64,000 nucleotides of DNA from Eutrophocola sp049446715 (GTDB taxonomy: Bacteria; Pseudomonadota; Gammaproteobacteria; Pseudomonadales; Pseudohongiellaceae), in contig JBMTQX010000008.1 of NCBI GenBank assembly GCA_049446715.1, forward strand, positions 9,360 through 73,359, given 5' to 3'. Position numbers and translations under genes: made by a program. Of this stretch, positions 8,057-16,825 are shown in pieces; positions within the stretch are counted from its first letter, which is position 1; the number at the start of each line of letters is the position of its first letter. The notes under the pieces were generated by a model. The model worked only from the letters and a program-made list of their open reading frames with translations. It was not told the DNA's origin and did no database searches.

Positions 8057-9784
8057 CTATTCCAGTACGGGCAGATGTATCCGTGAGCCCTGCTCACCCC
8101 CCAGCTGCAGCGTCAGGACCGGCGCCGGGGTTTCCCGAATGTCTGCCAGGTTGCGCTGACGCGCATCAGCGCCGGCAACAGTCATGCGCAGGCGATGTCC
8201 TGCAGGAATGATCCGCGATACCGGCATCAGAGCAATAGCCATGGAGACGGTTTCACCGGGCACCAGCGGCTGGTGATCCGCTTCGTGACCGGAATGATAC
8301 GGTAGCCCCAGCATGTCATAGGGTGGTTCACTCAACGCCCGGTAGGATGCCGCCAGGCGTCCCATGGATAACATGGTCACCTGACCAGCGGCATCCACTT
8401 CCTCGAGATAGACAAAGACATTCACATCCTCACGATCGGCGGCCAGCGCCAGATGGGCCACCGGGTAGCCTTCCAGGTGAACGTCCTGCGCCAAGGCCGC
8501 GGTGGAATAGGTCAGCCCGTTGGCGTCCTGCGGTTCGGCCCAGAACGAGAAATACTCGCCAGCGCCAACAGCGTAATTGACGGTAAACGACTGGCTCGCG
8601 CTGGCTGCCGGTTTGGCCAGCAAGCCCCCGTTGTTGGCCGGATCGTCCGGCTGGGTGTTGCGGTCGCTGAAATACCAGGGCTGTGTCGTGGCCTCATCAC
8701 CGGGCAGGAAGTCACCGCGTTTCCAGTGCTGACCCTCGGGGGCGTTTTCCACCCACAGGGTAGTGCGCGGCTTATCTGCAAAACCGTTGTCGATGCCTTT
8801 CAGATGGTAGTCCATGAAACTGAGCACTTCCCCGCCCAGGTCGAAATCCGGGGGCGGTTGGCAGTGGCTGCCCGGGCCCACCAGCAGGCGACTGCCCAGG
8901 TTCTGTGCCAGCAGGATGACCTGCGACGTCGGCTCGTCCTGAAGGTTGCTCCAGACATAGGTGGCAATACCGGAAGCCTTGATGGCATCCAGATAGGGAT
9001 AGGGGCCGACCTCTTCCCAGAACCGGCTGTCGGTGAGCGGGGAGTAACTGTCACGAAACGGCATGCCGTACCACAGTGGTGCCATCGGCGTATTGCCGGC
9101 ATGCTGGGCCACCGCTTCCCGCAGCAGGCTGCCATCGGTGTCGGCATCCACCGGCACACTCATCAGGTCATCACTCAGCGGTTCGTCCGGGCGCGTATTG
9201 AACTGGGCCGTAATGCCGCCGCGGCGTACGAAATCAAACTTGTCGAGATCCGTGGCACCGGTAAAGATGGCTTTCAGTGCCGGCGGCTGCGTACTGGCAA
9301 CATGCACCGTCGTACCGCCGACATAGGAACACCCCACCATGCCGACAATGCCATTGGACCAGGGCTGGCCGGCCAGCCACTGCACCAGGTCATAACCATC
9401 GTTGGCTTCAGTCCGGTCCTGGAAACCGCGACGGGCACCGAAGGAGGCACCCTTGCCACGCACATCGGCCTGGGCAATGACATAGCCTGAGGCCAGCAGC
9501 TCATGGATGCCCATGTTGCCCTGGGTCAGCTCGACAATGTCGCCGTCGGCATTGCGATACCGTGCCCGGTATGGCGTAAACACAAAGATGACCGGCAGTG
9601 GCGCGTCAATCACCTGGCCATTGCGCACCGGGCGATAGACATTCATGGCCAGGCGGGTACCGTCCCGGACCGGGACATACAGCGAGGAGCGCTCAAAGGC
9701 AGGCGTATCCTGGGCCGCGGCATGCAGGGCAACCCCCAGCAGGAACAGGCAAAGAACGGACCGCAGGCGTGTGATGTTCAGCAT
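8057..9784 (-). CDS. Exported CocE/NonD-family hydrolase (peptidase S15 fold)
   Basis: A 575-residue serine hydrolase with a Sec signal peptide (LCLFLLGVALHAAAQ). The N-terminal alpha/beta-hydrolase domain contains VPVRDGTRLAMNVYRP, typical of the X-Pro dipeptidyl-peptidase/CocE family, and the nucleophile elbow GCSYVGG. The C-terminal half is the beta-jellyroll domain (WYFSDRN to end). Members hydrolyse esters, amides or glutaryl-type bonds. Start chosen at 9784 because a GGAG site precedes it and it begins the signal peptide; an upstream ATG at 9805, overlapping the previous stop, is possible. Same transcript as the alpha/beta hydrolase upstream. Substrate unknown. Confidence 0.85.
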   Translation of the reverse strand: MLNITRLRSVLCLFLLGVALHAAAQDTPAFERSSLYVPVRDGTRLAMNVYRPVRNGQVIDAPLPVIFVFTPYRARYRNADGDIVELTQGNMGIHELLASGYVIAQADVRGKGASFGARRGFQDRTEANDGYDLVQWLAGQPWSNGIVGMVGCSYVGGTTVHVASTQPPALKAIFTGATDLDKFDFVRRGGITAQFNTRPDEPLSDDLMSVPVDADTDGSLLREAVAQHAGNTPMAPLWYGMPFRDSYSPLTDSRFWEEVGPYPYLDAIKASGIATYVWSNLQDEPTSQVILLAQNLGSRLLVGPGSHCQPPPDFDLGGEVLSFMDYHLKGIDNGFADKPRTTLWVENAPEGQHWKRGDFLPGDEATTQPWYFSDRNTQPDDPANNGGLLAKPAASASQSFTVNYAVGAGEYFSFWAEPQDANGLTYSTAALAQDVHLEGYPVAHLALAADREDVNVFVYLEEVDAAGQVTMLSMGRLAASYRALSEPPYDMLGLPYHSGHEADHQPLVPGETVSMAIALMPVSRIIPAGHRLRMTVAGADARQRNLADIRETPAPVLTLQLGGEQGSRIHLPVLE

Positions 9785-9804
9785 GATCGCTCCGCGTCCC
9801 GGCA

Positions 9805-10767
9805 TCAGGGTTCGATGTAACGCTCGACAGTCCATTCGGCGTCCTCGCACAGACCGCAGTCAGCACCGAGGAACCAACTGCCCGCCTCGCGATCTCCCTT
9901 GAACTGCCAGTCCAGCCAGTGCACGGCAAACTCCGCCCACTGCGCACCGTCAGCCGCTTTCCAGAAGGTGCCGCCATGGCCGACCGGCAGCCAGCTGAAA
10001 AACACCGGCACGTGATTGATCCGCGACACATCATCGACGGAATTGACATGAGCGATATCGGACGGCCCGCCGGTGATGTAGGCAATCGGGCCGTGCAGGT
10101 TATTGAGTTCATCCTTTGACACGTTGATGCCGCTGACACCACGGTAACCGGTATTGTAGATACCACTGTCGAAGATCATCGCCGTGCTGATGCGGGGATC
10201 GGCCGCGGTCTTGATCGCCTGCAAGCCGCCACAGCTATGTCCGGCAACCGCCATGCGGGTCAGGTCGGCATGGCCGAACAGTTCATCGAGGGGATCGCCA
10301 TTGCGCTGTGCCAGCCAGTCCATCGCGGTGTAGTGCTGCTCAACCGTGGTCGCATCCACGCCCGATGTCGGGGGCGCAGCATTGGCCGGCGGTGCGGGTG
10401 GTGGCGCGGCAGGCCGGTCACCTTCCAGCGGTCTTTCACTGGTGGCATACCCCAGGGCCACGACCAGGTAACCGTGGGAAGCGACTTCGCGCAGGAAATA
10501 ACTGTGCCCGAGACCGTTGTCACTGCAACCGCCATTTCCCCACAGCAGCACAGGCATCGGTGCGCCCGGCAGCGTAACCGGCCGGTAGAGTGTGTGGGTG
10601 CGCAGGTCAGCGCGTGACTGCGCCACCGCCGGGTAGGCGCCGTTGCCGGCGGGTGCACCGACAAAACCGGGCGGCTGCAGTTCGCCGTTGACCGGCTGCC
10701 CCTGGGCCAGGCCGGTAGCCCCCATGAAGAGACCGAGGACAAACAGGTGAAAACTGAAGCGTGACAT
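9805..10767 (-). CDS. Exported alpha/beta hydrolase, paralog A
   Basis: A 320-residue secreted protein (signal peptide LFVLGLFMGATGLAQG). It has an oxyanion-type loop PVLLWGNGGCS, nucleophile elbow GHSCGG, a late acidic region and a VGHGG histidine. A Pro/Ala-rich insert lies near residue 115. The C-terminus ends with a CxxC pair in LGADCGLCEDAEW, shared with two paralogs on the other strand just upstream, and probably forms a disulfide. It heads a minus-strand pair with the CocE-like gene and faces an ATTGTTAACAAT site at 10884. Family: dienelactone-hydrolase/lipase-like; substrate not recognisable. Confidence 0.82.
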   Translation of the reverse strand: MSRFSFHLFVLGLFMGATGLAQGQPVNGELQPPGFVGAPAGNGAYPAVAQSRADLRTHTLYRPVTLPGAPMPVLLWGNGGCSDNGLGHSYFLREVASHGYLVVALGYATSERPLEGDRPAAPPPAPPANAAPPTSGVDATTVEQHYTAMDWLAQRNGDPLDELFGHADLTRMAVAGHSCGGLQAIKTAADPRISTAMIFDSGIYNTGYRGVSGINVSKDELNNLHGPIAYITGGPSDIAHVNSVDDVSRINHVPVFFSWLPVGHGGTFWKAADGAQWAEFAVHWLDWQFKGDREAGSWFLGADCGLCEDAEWTVERYIEP

Positions 10768-11094
10768 AGGATCCCCTTGATGTGGCAGGCAGGCTGCAAC
10801 ACAACGGCGCAGCGGTTTTCATTCTTCTTATAGGCTTGCGTGAAGACGGTTGCACACGGGTGCAAATACTTGGATTCGCCACGATTGTTAACAATTTAGC
10901 GGCCAATTTCAATCCCGCAGGTCCTGTCATTTCAGGCCCTTACACAGACTTGACCGGGCTGCCACCCGATTTATCGCCACCCCTGAGTTGACACCTGCAG
11001 ACCCCGGACAGACAATCCGGGACCGGCTGCCGGATTCCGCACCACTGGCAGAATAACAAGAACACACACGAGCAGAGATCGAAAGGAGAGGCCA
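10768..11094. other. Divergent intergenic region between hydrolase paralogs
   Basis: This 327-bp gap holds no plausible gene. It contains the perfect palindrome ATTGTTAACAAT at 10884-10895 and a strong GAAAGGAGAGG ribosome-binding site just before the start at 11095. Both flanking genes read outward, so it should carry two promoters. Confidence 0.7.
10884..10895. promoter_or_regulatory. ATTGTTAACAAT operator candidate
   Basis: A perfect 12-bp palindrome in the divergent promoter between paralog A and paralog B. It is identical to sites at 8008, 33930 and 44111. The repeat of an exact 12-mer in intergenic DNA supports a transcription-factor site. Confidence 0.7.
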
Positions 11095-12039
11095 ATGACC
11101 ACTTTCCAGGGACAGTTTTCCATCACGCGTGTGCTGACTATCCTGATGGCCTTTGCCGGCATCAACCTGGCCAGCGCCCAGCCCGATAACGGCACCGCCA
11201 ACATGCCCGACAATGTCGGCACCGGCGCCTGGCCGGCCATGAAAGAGGAAGTGAACACACTGCCGGACCACGTCATCTACCGCCCGCAGAACATCGCTGC
11301 CATGGGCAATACCAAACTGGGCGTGGTGGCCTGGGGTAACGGCGGCTGCTCCACCGACGGTGCCAGCACCCGCTTCCACCTGCTGGAACTGGCATCCCAC
11401 GGCTACCTGGTCATCGCCAGCGGCCGCATCTATTCCGGTCCCGGCGCCCATGAACGTGAACCGGTGCCTGAAGGCCAGCAACCGCAGCGCACGGTTTACC
11501 AGCAGCTCACGGCAGCCGTTGACTGGGCCATGGTCGAGAACGCGCGTGTGGGCAGCCCATATTACGGTCGTATCGATCCGGACATGATTGCCATGTCCGG
11601 TTTCAGCTGCGGCGGTCTGGAAGCCGTGCAGGCCGGTGGTGACCCGCGTGTGGATACGCTCGTGCTGCACAATACCGGTGTCGTCATCGACAACAGCGGC
11701 GCACCGGCCATTGCTGCCATGGCAGCCACCAAGGACCTGCTTGAGGATTTCCATACCCCGGTGATCTACATCCTCGGTGGTGAATCCGATATCGCCTACG
11801 TCAACGGCATGGACGATTACGCCCGCATCAACCACGTCCCGGCGGCGGTGGCCAATCTGGACGTGGGCCACGGGGGTACCTACTTCGAGGAGAACGGCGG
11901 ACAAGCTGCCCAGGTCGCGGTGCACTGGCTGGAATGGCAGCTGCGAGGCGACCAGGAAGCGGCGAAGTGGTTTGTCGGTGACGACTGCGTGTTGTGCACC
12001 GATGACGAGTGGACCCTGGAAACGAAAAACTTCGACTAG
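11095..12039 (+). CDS. Exported alpha/beta hydrolase, paralog B
   Basis: A 314-residue secreted hydrolase (signal peptide ending near NLASAQ). Conserved blocks: DHVIYRPQNIAAMG, GVVAWGNGGCSTDG, nucleophile elbow GFSCGG, ILGGESDIAYVNGMDDYARINH carrying the acidic residue, VGHGGT with the catalytic His, and a C-terminal Cys pair in VGDDCVLCTDDEW. It is very close to the next gene downstream and clearly related to the divergent 9805-10767 gene. Strong AAGGAGAGG ribosome-binding site. Probably an esterase or lipase acting outside the cytoplasm; substrate unknown. Confidence 0.85.
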   Translation: MTTFQGQFSITRVLTILMAFAGINLASAQPDNGTANMPDNVGTGAWPAMKEEVNTLPDHVIYRPQNIAAMGNTKLGVVAWGNGGCSTDGASTRFHLLELASHGYLVIASGRIYSGPGAHEREPVPEGQQPQRTVYQQLTAAVDWAMVENARVGSPYYGRIDPDMIAMSGFSCGGLEAVQAGGDPRVDTLVLHNTGVVIDNSGAPAIAAMAATKDLLEDFHTPVIYILGGESDIAYVNGMDDYARINHVPAAVANLDVGHGGTYFEENGGQAAQVAVHWLEWQLRGDQEAAKWFVGDDCVLCTDDEWTLETKNFD

Positions 12040-12052
12040 GCTTTATCAAGGG

Positions 12053-12083
12053 CTGCGGCATCCCCACAAAGGCGATGCCGCAG
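12053..12083 (+). terminator. Rho-independent terminator-like hairpin after paralog B
   Basis: CTGCGGCATC and GATGCCGCAG form a perfect 10-bp stem with an 11-nt loop, 14 bases after the stop. The tail TCCTGTTATCCTTT is only moderately T-rich. Confidence 0.6.
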
Positions 12084-12128
12084 TCCTGTTATCCTTTCTA
12101 TCGCTTTATCGATCTGTGTGTCGAAGCC

Positions 12129-12164
12129 GTCGGATGACGGCACTACGTGCCTCTTCCGACCTAC
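12129..12164. repeat. REP-like extragenic palindrome, copy 1
   Basis: Outer arms GTCGG/CCGAC and inner arms GGCAC/GTGCC (loop TAC) enclose ATGAC/TCTT bulges, followed by CTAC. On the minus strand it begins GTAG, like known REP elements. Copy 2 at 13203 has the same layout with a compensatory change in the outer stem. Confidence 0.7.
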
Positions 12165-12185
12165 ACAAAACAAGAGGGGACACCC

Positions 12186-13139
12186 ATGACACGATTTCAG
12201 GGACAGGTTTCCACCACGAGCCTGCTGGCCACGCTGCTGGCTTTTACCTGCCTCCAGGATGTCAGCGCTCAGCCCGATGCGGCGCGGGACAGGCAACCGG
12301 ACAATATCGGCACTGGCCCCTACCCGGCCATGAAAGAAGAAGTGAGCTCACTGGCAGATCACGTCATTTACCGGCCACAGAACCTGGCGGCCATGGGCAA
12401 GCAAAAACTGGGGATGGTGGCCTGGGGCAATGGGGGGTGCTCCACCGATGGTGCCAGCATGCGCTTTCACCTGCTGGAACTGGCATCCCACGGTTACCTG
12501 GTCATTGCCAACGGCCGTATTTACAGCGGCCCTGGCGCCCATGAACGTGACACACTGCCTGAAGGCCAAGCGCCGCGCAGCACACTGGCCGAAGACCTGA
12601 GAGAGGCTATCGACTGGGCCCTGCACGAAAACGCCCGGGAAGGCAGCCCCTATTACAACCGCATCGATGGTGACCAGATTGCCGTGTCCGGATCCAGTTG
12701 TGGCGGCCTGGAAGCCATCCAGATGGGCGGTGACCCCCGGGTGGATACCCTGGTGCTGCACAATACCGGCGTGGCCACAGACACGAGCGGTGCGCCTCCC
12801 CAGGCCGCCCTGGCTGCCATTGCTACCACCAAGGACCTGCTCAACGATTTCCATACACCGGTCCTCTACATTCTCGGAGGCAAAACGGATATGGCCTACG
12901 ACAACGGGATGGATGACTACGCCCGCATCAATCATGTGCCAGTGGCGGTGGCCAACCTGCCGGTGGGCCATGGCGGCACCCAGTTCGAGGACAACGGTGG
13001 TGAGGCGGCCCAGGTGGCGGTCAAGTGGCTGCAGTGGCAGCTGCGTGGCGACCCGGCAGCGGCGAAATGGTTTGTGGGTGACGACTGTGTGCTGTGCACC
13101 GATGACCAGTGGTCACTGGACATGAAAAACTTCGACTAG
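12186..13139 (+). CDS. Exported alpha/beta hydrolase, paralog C
   Basis: A 317-residue tandem copy of paralog B, with the same signal-peptide style and blocks: DHVIYRPQNLAAMG, WGNGGCSTDG, nucleophile elbow GSSCGG, GGKTDMAYDNGMDDYARINH, VGHGGT and the C-terminal Cys pair in VGDDCVLCTDDQW. GAGGGGA precedes the ATG at 12186. The nearly parallel downstream DNA of B and C (degenerate hairpin, then a REP-like element) suggests the duplicated unit included the 3' flank. Role as for B; divergence at the elbow (GFSCGG versus GSSCGG) could mean a different substrate range. Confidence 0.85.
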   Translation: MTRFQGQVSTTSLLATLLAFTCLQDVSAQPDAARDRQPDNIGTGPYPAMKEEVSSLADHVIYRPQNLAAMGKQKLGMVAWGNGGCSTDGASMRFHLLELASHGYLVIANGRIYSGPGAHERDTLPEGQAPRSTLAEDLREAIDWALHENAREGSPYYNRIDGDQIAVSGSSCGGLEAIQMGGDPRVDTLVLHNTGVATDTSGAPPQAALAAIATTKDLLNDFHTPVLYILGGKTDMAYDNGMDDYARINHVPVAVANLPVGHGGTQFEDNGGEAAQVAVKWLQWQLRGDPAAAKWFVGDDCVLCTDDQWSLDMKNFD

Positions 13140-13202
13140 GATTTATTAGACGCTGCAGTCTTTTTATCCTTTTATTCTTACTTCGAAATGCGCATCGAAG
13201 TT

Positions 13203-13238
13203 GCCGGATGACGGCACTGCGTGCCTCTTCCGGCCTAC
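13203..13238. repeat. REP-like extragenic palindrome, copy 2
   Basis: Outer arms GCCGG/CCGGC, inner arms GGCAC/GTGCC (loop TGC), then CTAC. Compared with copy 1, the outer pair T-A is C-G here, so pairing is kept. It lies between the 3' ends of convergent genes. Confidence 0.7.
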
Positions 13239-13292
13239 CCCCTTATTCCCTTTTCTCTTTATTCCTTCTTCCCTTCTTCCCTTTTTCGCTTC

Positions 13293-14375
13293 TCATTCTC
13301 CCGCTGGTTCCACAAATTCGACCAGCACCGTGTCCGGATCCTTCACAAACACAAAGCGGCCAAACGCCCGCGGAATTGGTTTGTTATCGACACTGAGAAA
13401 GTCATAGCCCCTGGCTGACGTTTCTGCCAGCAGCGCATCCAGGTTTCTCACGGCCAGCTGGAATTGCGGTGAGCCCACATCCTGTAAAGCCCAGTCGTAG
13501 GCATGAACCGGGACATCGGCTGGCAGCGAGTACTGCGTAAACAACACGCTGATGTCCGTGCCCCTGATGGTGGCCCGGGTCTCGGTCGCTGCCCCTTCAA
13601 CCAACCCGAAGACGGCCAGTGCATCGCCCTGCACCTGGCGGGTACTGTCCACCCTGAACCCCAGCATGTCCTCGTAAAACGCCAGTGTCTGTGCCATGTC
13701 AGTGACGCTGATACGAATCATGCTGTTGATCACCGCCCCTTCACCGGCCGCCGCAATGGCTTCATCCGGGGCCTGCCTGACCTCGACCAGGTACCCATCG
13801 GGATCGCGCACCAGGATGCTTCGACCATCATCATGTGTCGCAGGCACACCTCCCCGGGAAACCACCGGGGCGCCAAAGGCGCGCAGGCGCGTGGCGATGT
13901 CATCCAGGTCACGCACGCCAAGAATCAGGACCGTGCTGCCGGGATCCCAGGGATTGGCCGGGCGGTTGCTGCGGGCGATATCGAAAAACTCGGACAACTC
14001 CAGGCCGTAGGACAGATTCTCAGCCTCCATGAATACCGTGCGAAAACGGGAGCCGTGGGTATTGGTCAGGTCCCACACCAGGTCATCGGAACCGGCCTGG
14101 GCTTCAGGCCGAATGGCCGGCGGCGGTGTGTTGGCGGCAGCGGCGCCGGCAAAGGTTGAGTGGGCAAGCGCCATGCCAAAGACCTGGCGGTAAAACGCAA
14201 AAGCCAGCTCGGCATCACCGGTGCTGTGAATCCAGTTGAACATGCCTGTGACATAGACATCGTCCCGGTTGTTGTCCTGGGCCATCGTGGTCGTGTTGAG
14301 CAACAGCAGCAACGCCGGCAGGATATGGGCCCAGCCGGCAAGACAACGCCTGGTGGGTTGGCAGGCCTGCAACAC
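13293..14375 (-). CDS. Exported two-domain VOC (glyoxalase/dioxygenase-fold) protein
   Basis: A 360-residue protein with an N-terminal signal peptide (HILPALLLLLNTTTMAQ) and two vicinal-oxygen-chelate domains, roughly residues 43-205 and 215-360. Domain 1 has FNWIHSTGDAELAFAFYRQVFGM and VRDPDGYLVEV; domain 2 has SVTDMAQTLAFYEDMLGFRV and VKDPDTVLVEFVEP. The C-terminal Glu of each is the usual metal ligand position. VOC enzymes include glyoxalases, extradiol dioxygenases and resistance proteins; export is uncommon. The gene begins 6 bp after the ceramidase-like gene and is probably co-transcribed. Reaction unknown. Confidence 0.82.
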   Translation of the reverse strand: MLQACQPTRRCLAGWAHILPALLLLLNTTTMAQDNNRDDVYVTGMFNWIHSTGDAELAFAFYRQVFGMALAHSTFAGAAAANTPPPAIRPEAQAGSDDLVWDLTNTHGSRFRTVFMEAENLSYGLELSEFFDIARSNRPANPWDPGSTVLILGVRDLDDIATRLRAFGAPVVSRGGVPATHDDGRSILVRDPDGYLVEVRQAPDEAIAAAGEGAVINSMIRISVTDMAQTLAFYEDMLGFRVDSTRQVQGDALAVFGLVEGAATETRATIRGTDISVLFTQYSLPADVPVHAYDWALQDVGSPQFQLAVRNLDALLAETSARGYDFLSVDNKPIPRAFGRFVFVKDPDTVLVEFVEPAGE

Positions 14376-14381
14376 TATCGC

Positions 14382-15722
14382 TCAGTCCACGCTGGCCATC
14401 AGGTCGAGCAGGCCGTTGACGATAGCGTTTTCAGCACAGCCCGGCTGCAGCCGCGAGGACAGCACTTCAAAGGTGTTGTATCCAAAGGCACCGTCGTGCG
14501 GCACGTAACCGGAATTGGCGGTGCCGTTGGTCAGGGTCACCATCATGGTGTGCTTGTGCACGGACTCTGCTTTCAGCCGCTGCGCGATCAGGTTGAAAAT
14601 TTCTGCATTCACGGCGCCCAGATAGACATCGCCAATGCGCAGGACACCCAGGAGAAGATTGACATCATCGCCCGGCACGTAGGTGCCCGGGTAACCTTCC
14701 CGGCCGCTGTCCGTGCGCCGCCTGCCGGGGCAGGTGACCATTTGCTGGCGGCCACTGATGACCGCGCTGTCCAGGGGCCGTTCCAGGCCGGCGCGCATGA
14801 CATACAGAACTTCCTCGCCGAGCATCTGGCCCATGGTGTCGAGCATGCGGCGCTGCTGCTCCATCAGTTTCGCCACCTCGGGATTGTCACGATCCAGCCC
14901 CATGCCGCCGGGCAGCATGGTGTTGCTGATATCCTCGCCACGGGCTTCGAAATCATCGATACGGATCTGGCGCAGGTCATAGGTTTGCTGGAAAAAAATC
15001 GGGTTCTGGTCACCGGCTGCACCCAGGGACCACACCGCCACCACATCATCACCCAGCGACTCCTCGATATAACGTGAAGATGCGCCGGGAATATCGCCAC
15101 TGACCTCGTCGAGCTGGCCGGCGATGACCCCGTGCACGGCATAGTTGTAATACACGGCGATGGGCTCGCCGGCGGGCGTGTTGAAACTTACCACGGCGAC
15201 CGTCTTGTCGGACGGCCCGTCATAGTTCGGGCCTTCGTCCCAGAGCCCTGTGTCGGGATTGATCATCGTGCGGTTGATATTGATGTACGACTCCCCCGTG
15301 CCCCAGGCCATCTGTGCCGGCTGCAGATTGGCGGCTGCCTCCGCGATCGCCTGCATGACCCGGTCAGGCAGGCTGGCGCTGGCCTGGCGCGGCACACTGT
15401 GAGTATGAGTAGCGGTGAGCATGACGTGTTCGCGGGGAATATTGAGCTCACTGGCCGCACGACCGGCAACGGTTTCCCACAGCGGGGTCGGAATCCCCCC
15501 CATGTCGAGCGTGACCAGTGCCGCCCGCTCATCGCCGTTGTCGATGACGATGGCGCGCGCATACACGCGATCATTGATGCCTCGGTAAAGCTCGGGCAGG
15601 TCTGCCGGGGCCGGGGTGATATCGACTTTCGCCGCTCCCACACGCAACCCAGCTTCCGCCGCCAGCGCAGAAATCGACACGCCGGCCAGCACCAGCAGCA
15701 AAGCACAACGTCTGAAAATCAT
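14382..15722 (-). CDS. Exported neutral/alkaline ceramidase-like protein
   Basis: A 446-residue protein with a Sec signal peptide (CALLLVLAGVSISALAAEA). RVGAAKVDITP, LVTLDMGGIP and THTHSVPRQ match the N-terminal domain of neutral/alkaline non-lysosomal ceramidases; YNYAVHGVI and SLGAAGDQNP further along fit the same fold, with His residues for zinc. It is shorter than full ceramidases (about 650-700 residues) because the C-terminal immunoglobulin-like domain seems absent. Many bacterial proteins of this short type have no proven ceramidase activity, so an amidase or esterase role is as likely. Same operon as the VOC protein. Confidence 0.72.
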   Translation of the reverse strand: MIFRRCALLLVLAGVSISALAAEAGLRVGAAKVDITPAPADLPELYRGINDRVYARAIVIDNGDERAALVTLDMGGIPTPLWETVAGRAASELNIPREHVMLTATHTHSVPRQASASLPDRVMQAIAEAAANLQPAQMAWGTGESYININRTMINPDTGLWDEGPNYDGPSDKTVAVVSFNTPAGEPIAVYYNYAVHGVIAGQLDEVSGDIPGASSRYIEESLGDDVVAVWSLGAAGDQNPIFFQQTYDLRQIRIDDFEARGEDISNTMLPGGMGLDRDNPEVAKLMEQQRRMLDTMGQMLGEEVLYVMRAGLERPLDSAVISGRQQMVTCPGRRRTDSGREGYPGTYVPGDDVNLLLGVLRIGDVYLGAVNAEIFNLIAQRLKAESVHKHTMMVTLTNGTANSGYVPHDGAFGYNTFEVLSSRLQPGCAENAIVNGLLDLMASVD

Positions 15723-15762
15723 GGGGTCTTCCTCGCTCTCGAAAAGCCTGAATGATTACCGC

Positions 15763-16632
15763 TTAATTGACCAGGGCCGCGAGCTGCGCTTCCAGCAACT
15801 GCCGCATGATCACGTAACCGGCGCGGTTCGGGTGCACGCCGTCATTGCCCAGTGTCGGGCGCAGCTCACCGTCGGGGCCGGCCAGGGCGCCGTAATAATC
15901 GATATAGGCCAACCCATGGTCCGCCGCGTACTGCTGCAGCCACGTGTTGAGCTCACGAATGCGCGCTGCCGGCCGCATGTCAGGTGACCAGTAAAACCGG
16001 TTGGCCGGCAAAATGCTGCCGAGAATCACGGCAATGCCACTGGCACGCGCCAGTTCCACCATGGACATGATGTTGTTTTTGAAATCCTGCGGCCGGGTCG
16101 GGCCGGTATTGCCCGCCACATCGTTGGTGCCGGCAAGGATGTGCACGATGCGGGGCTGCAGGTCGATGACATCGTTGCGAAAGCGCAGCAGCATGTGCGG
16201 CGTGGTCTGGGCACTGATGCCGCGGTTGACGAAGTTGTCGTCAAACAAATCGGGATCACCCAGCAGCCAGTTTTCCGTGATGGAATCGCCCATGAACACG
16301 ACCCCGGGTTGTACGCCGCGATTGATCAGGTCATCGTTGGCCGCCCGGAAGCGGCACAGCCGCGGCCAGTCCTGGATCGCGTTGCCATTGATGGCGGCAA
16401 GATATTCGCCGAATTCGGGATTGTCGCCGGGGTTTACGATGACCGGCTGCGCACCCGGATCAGGCCGCGGTTCGATGAGCATGGTGGTGAGCTGTTCACG
16501 GACGCTGGCCGGCATGGCGACAGGGGGCGGGCATGGCGACGACACGATACCAACGGGTACCGGCGGTTCCTGCGCCGCCAGCAAGGCGGTGCTGCAGGAC
16601 ATGGCCAGAAACAAACCGGGCAGGCGACGCAT
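15763..16632 (-). CDS. Exported SGNH/GDSL hydrolase
   Basis: A 289-residue protein with a signal peptide (LFLAMSCSTALLAAQ). The four SGNH blocks are visible: Ser in VVFMGDSITENW, Gly in NRGISAQTTPHML, Asn in LAGTNDVAG and Asp/His in DGVHPNRAGY. This places it with GDSL lipases/acylhydrolases, related to platelet-activating-factor acetylhydrolase-type or carbohydrate esterases. The ATG at 16632 follows a GGGGGAG site; longer in-frame starts lack one. It may deacetylate glycans. It is transcribed on the same strand as the ceramidase-like gene, 40 bp upstream of it. Confidence 0.88.
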   Translation of the reverse strand: MRRLPGLFLAMSCSTALLAAQEPPVPVGIVSSPCPPPVAMPASVREQLTTMLIEPRPDPGAQPVIVNPGDNPEFGEYLAAINGNAIQDWPRLCRFRAANDDLINRGVQPGVVFMGDSITENWLLGDPDLFDDNFVNRGISAQTTPHMLLRFRNDVIDLQPRIVHILAGTNDVAGNTGPTRPQDFKNNIMSMVELARASGIAVILGSILPANRFYWSPDMRPAARIRELNTWLQQYAADHGLAYIDYYGALAGPDGELRPTLGNDGVHPNRAGYVIMRQLLEAQLAALVN

Positions 16633-16825
16633 GATGCTTACTCCCCCTCTTACTACCCTTATTACTTCCCCTCTCATTCCCTATCACTGCCTCTCGCTGA
16701 CGACCGCTGTTCTTGTTTTGTGTAGATGCGTACCGGGGCAGCTCGCTCGATTGTAACTGCCTTGCATTGGATTTCACAGCAGGGTACTTTGCCCCGCAAC
16801 ACAGGTGACCACTGGAAGACCGGCC

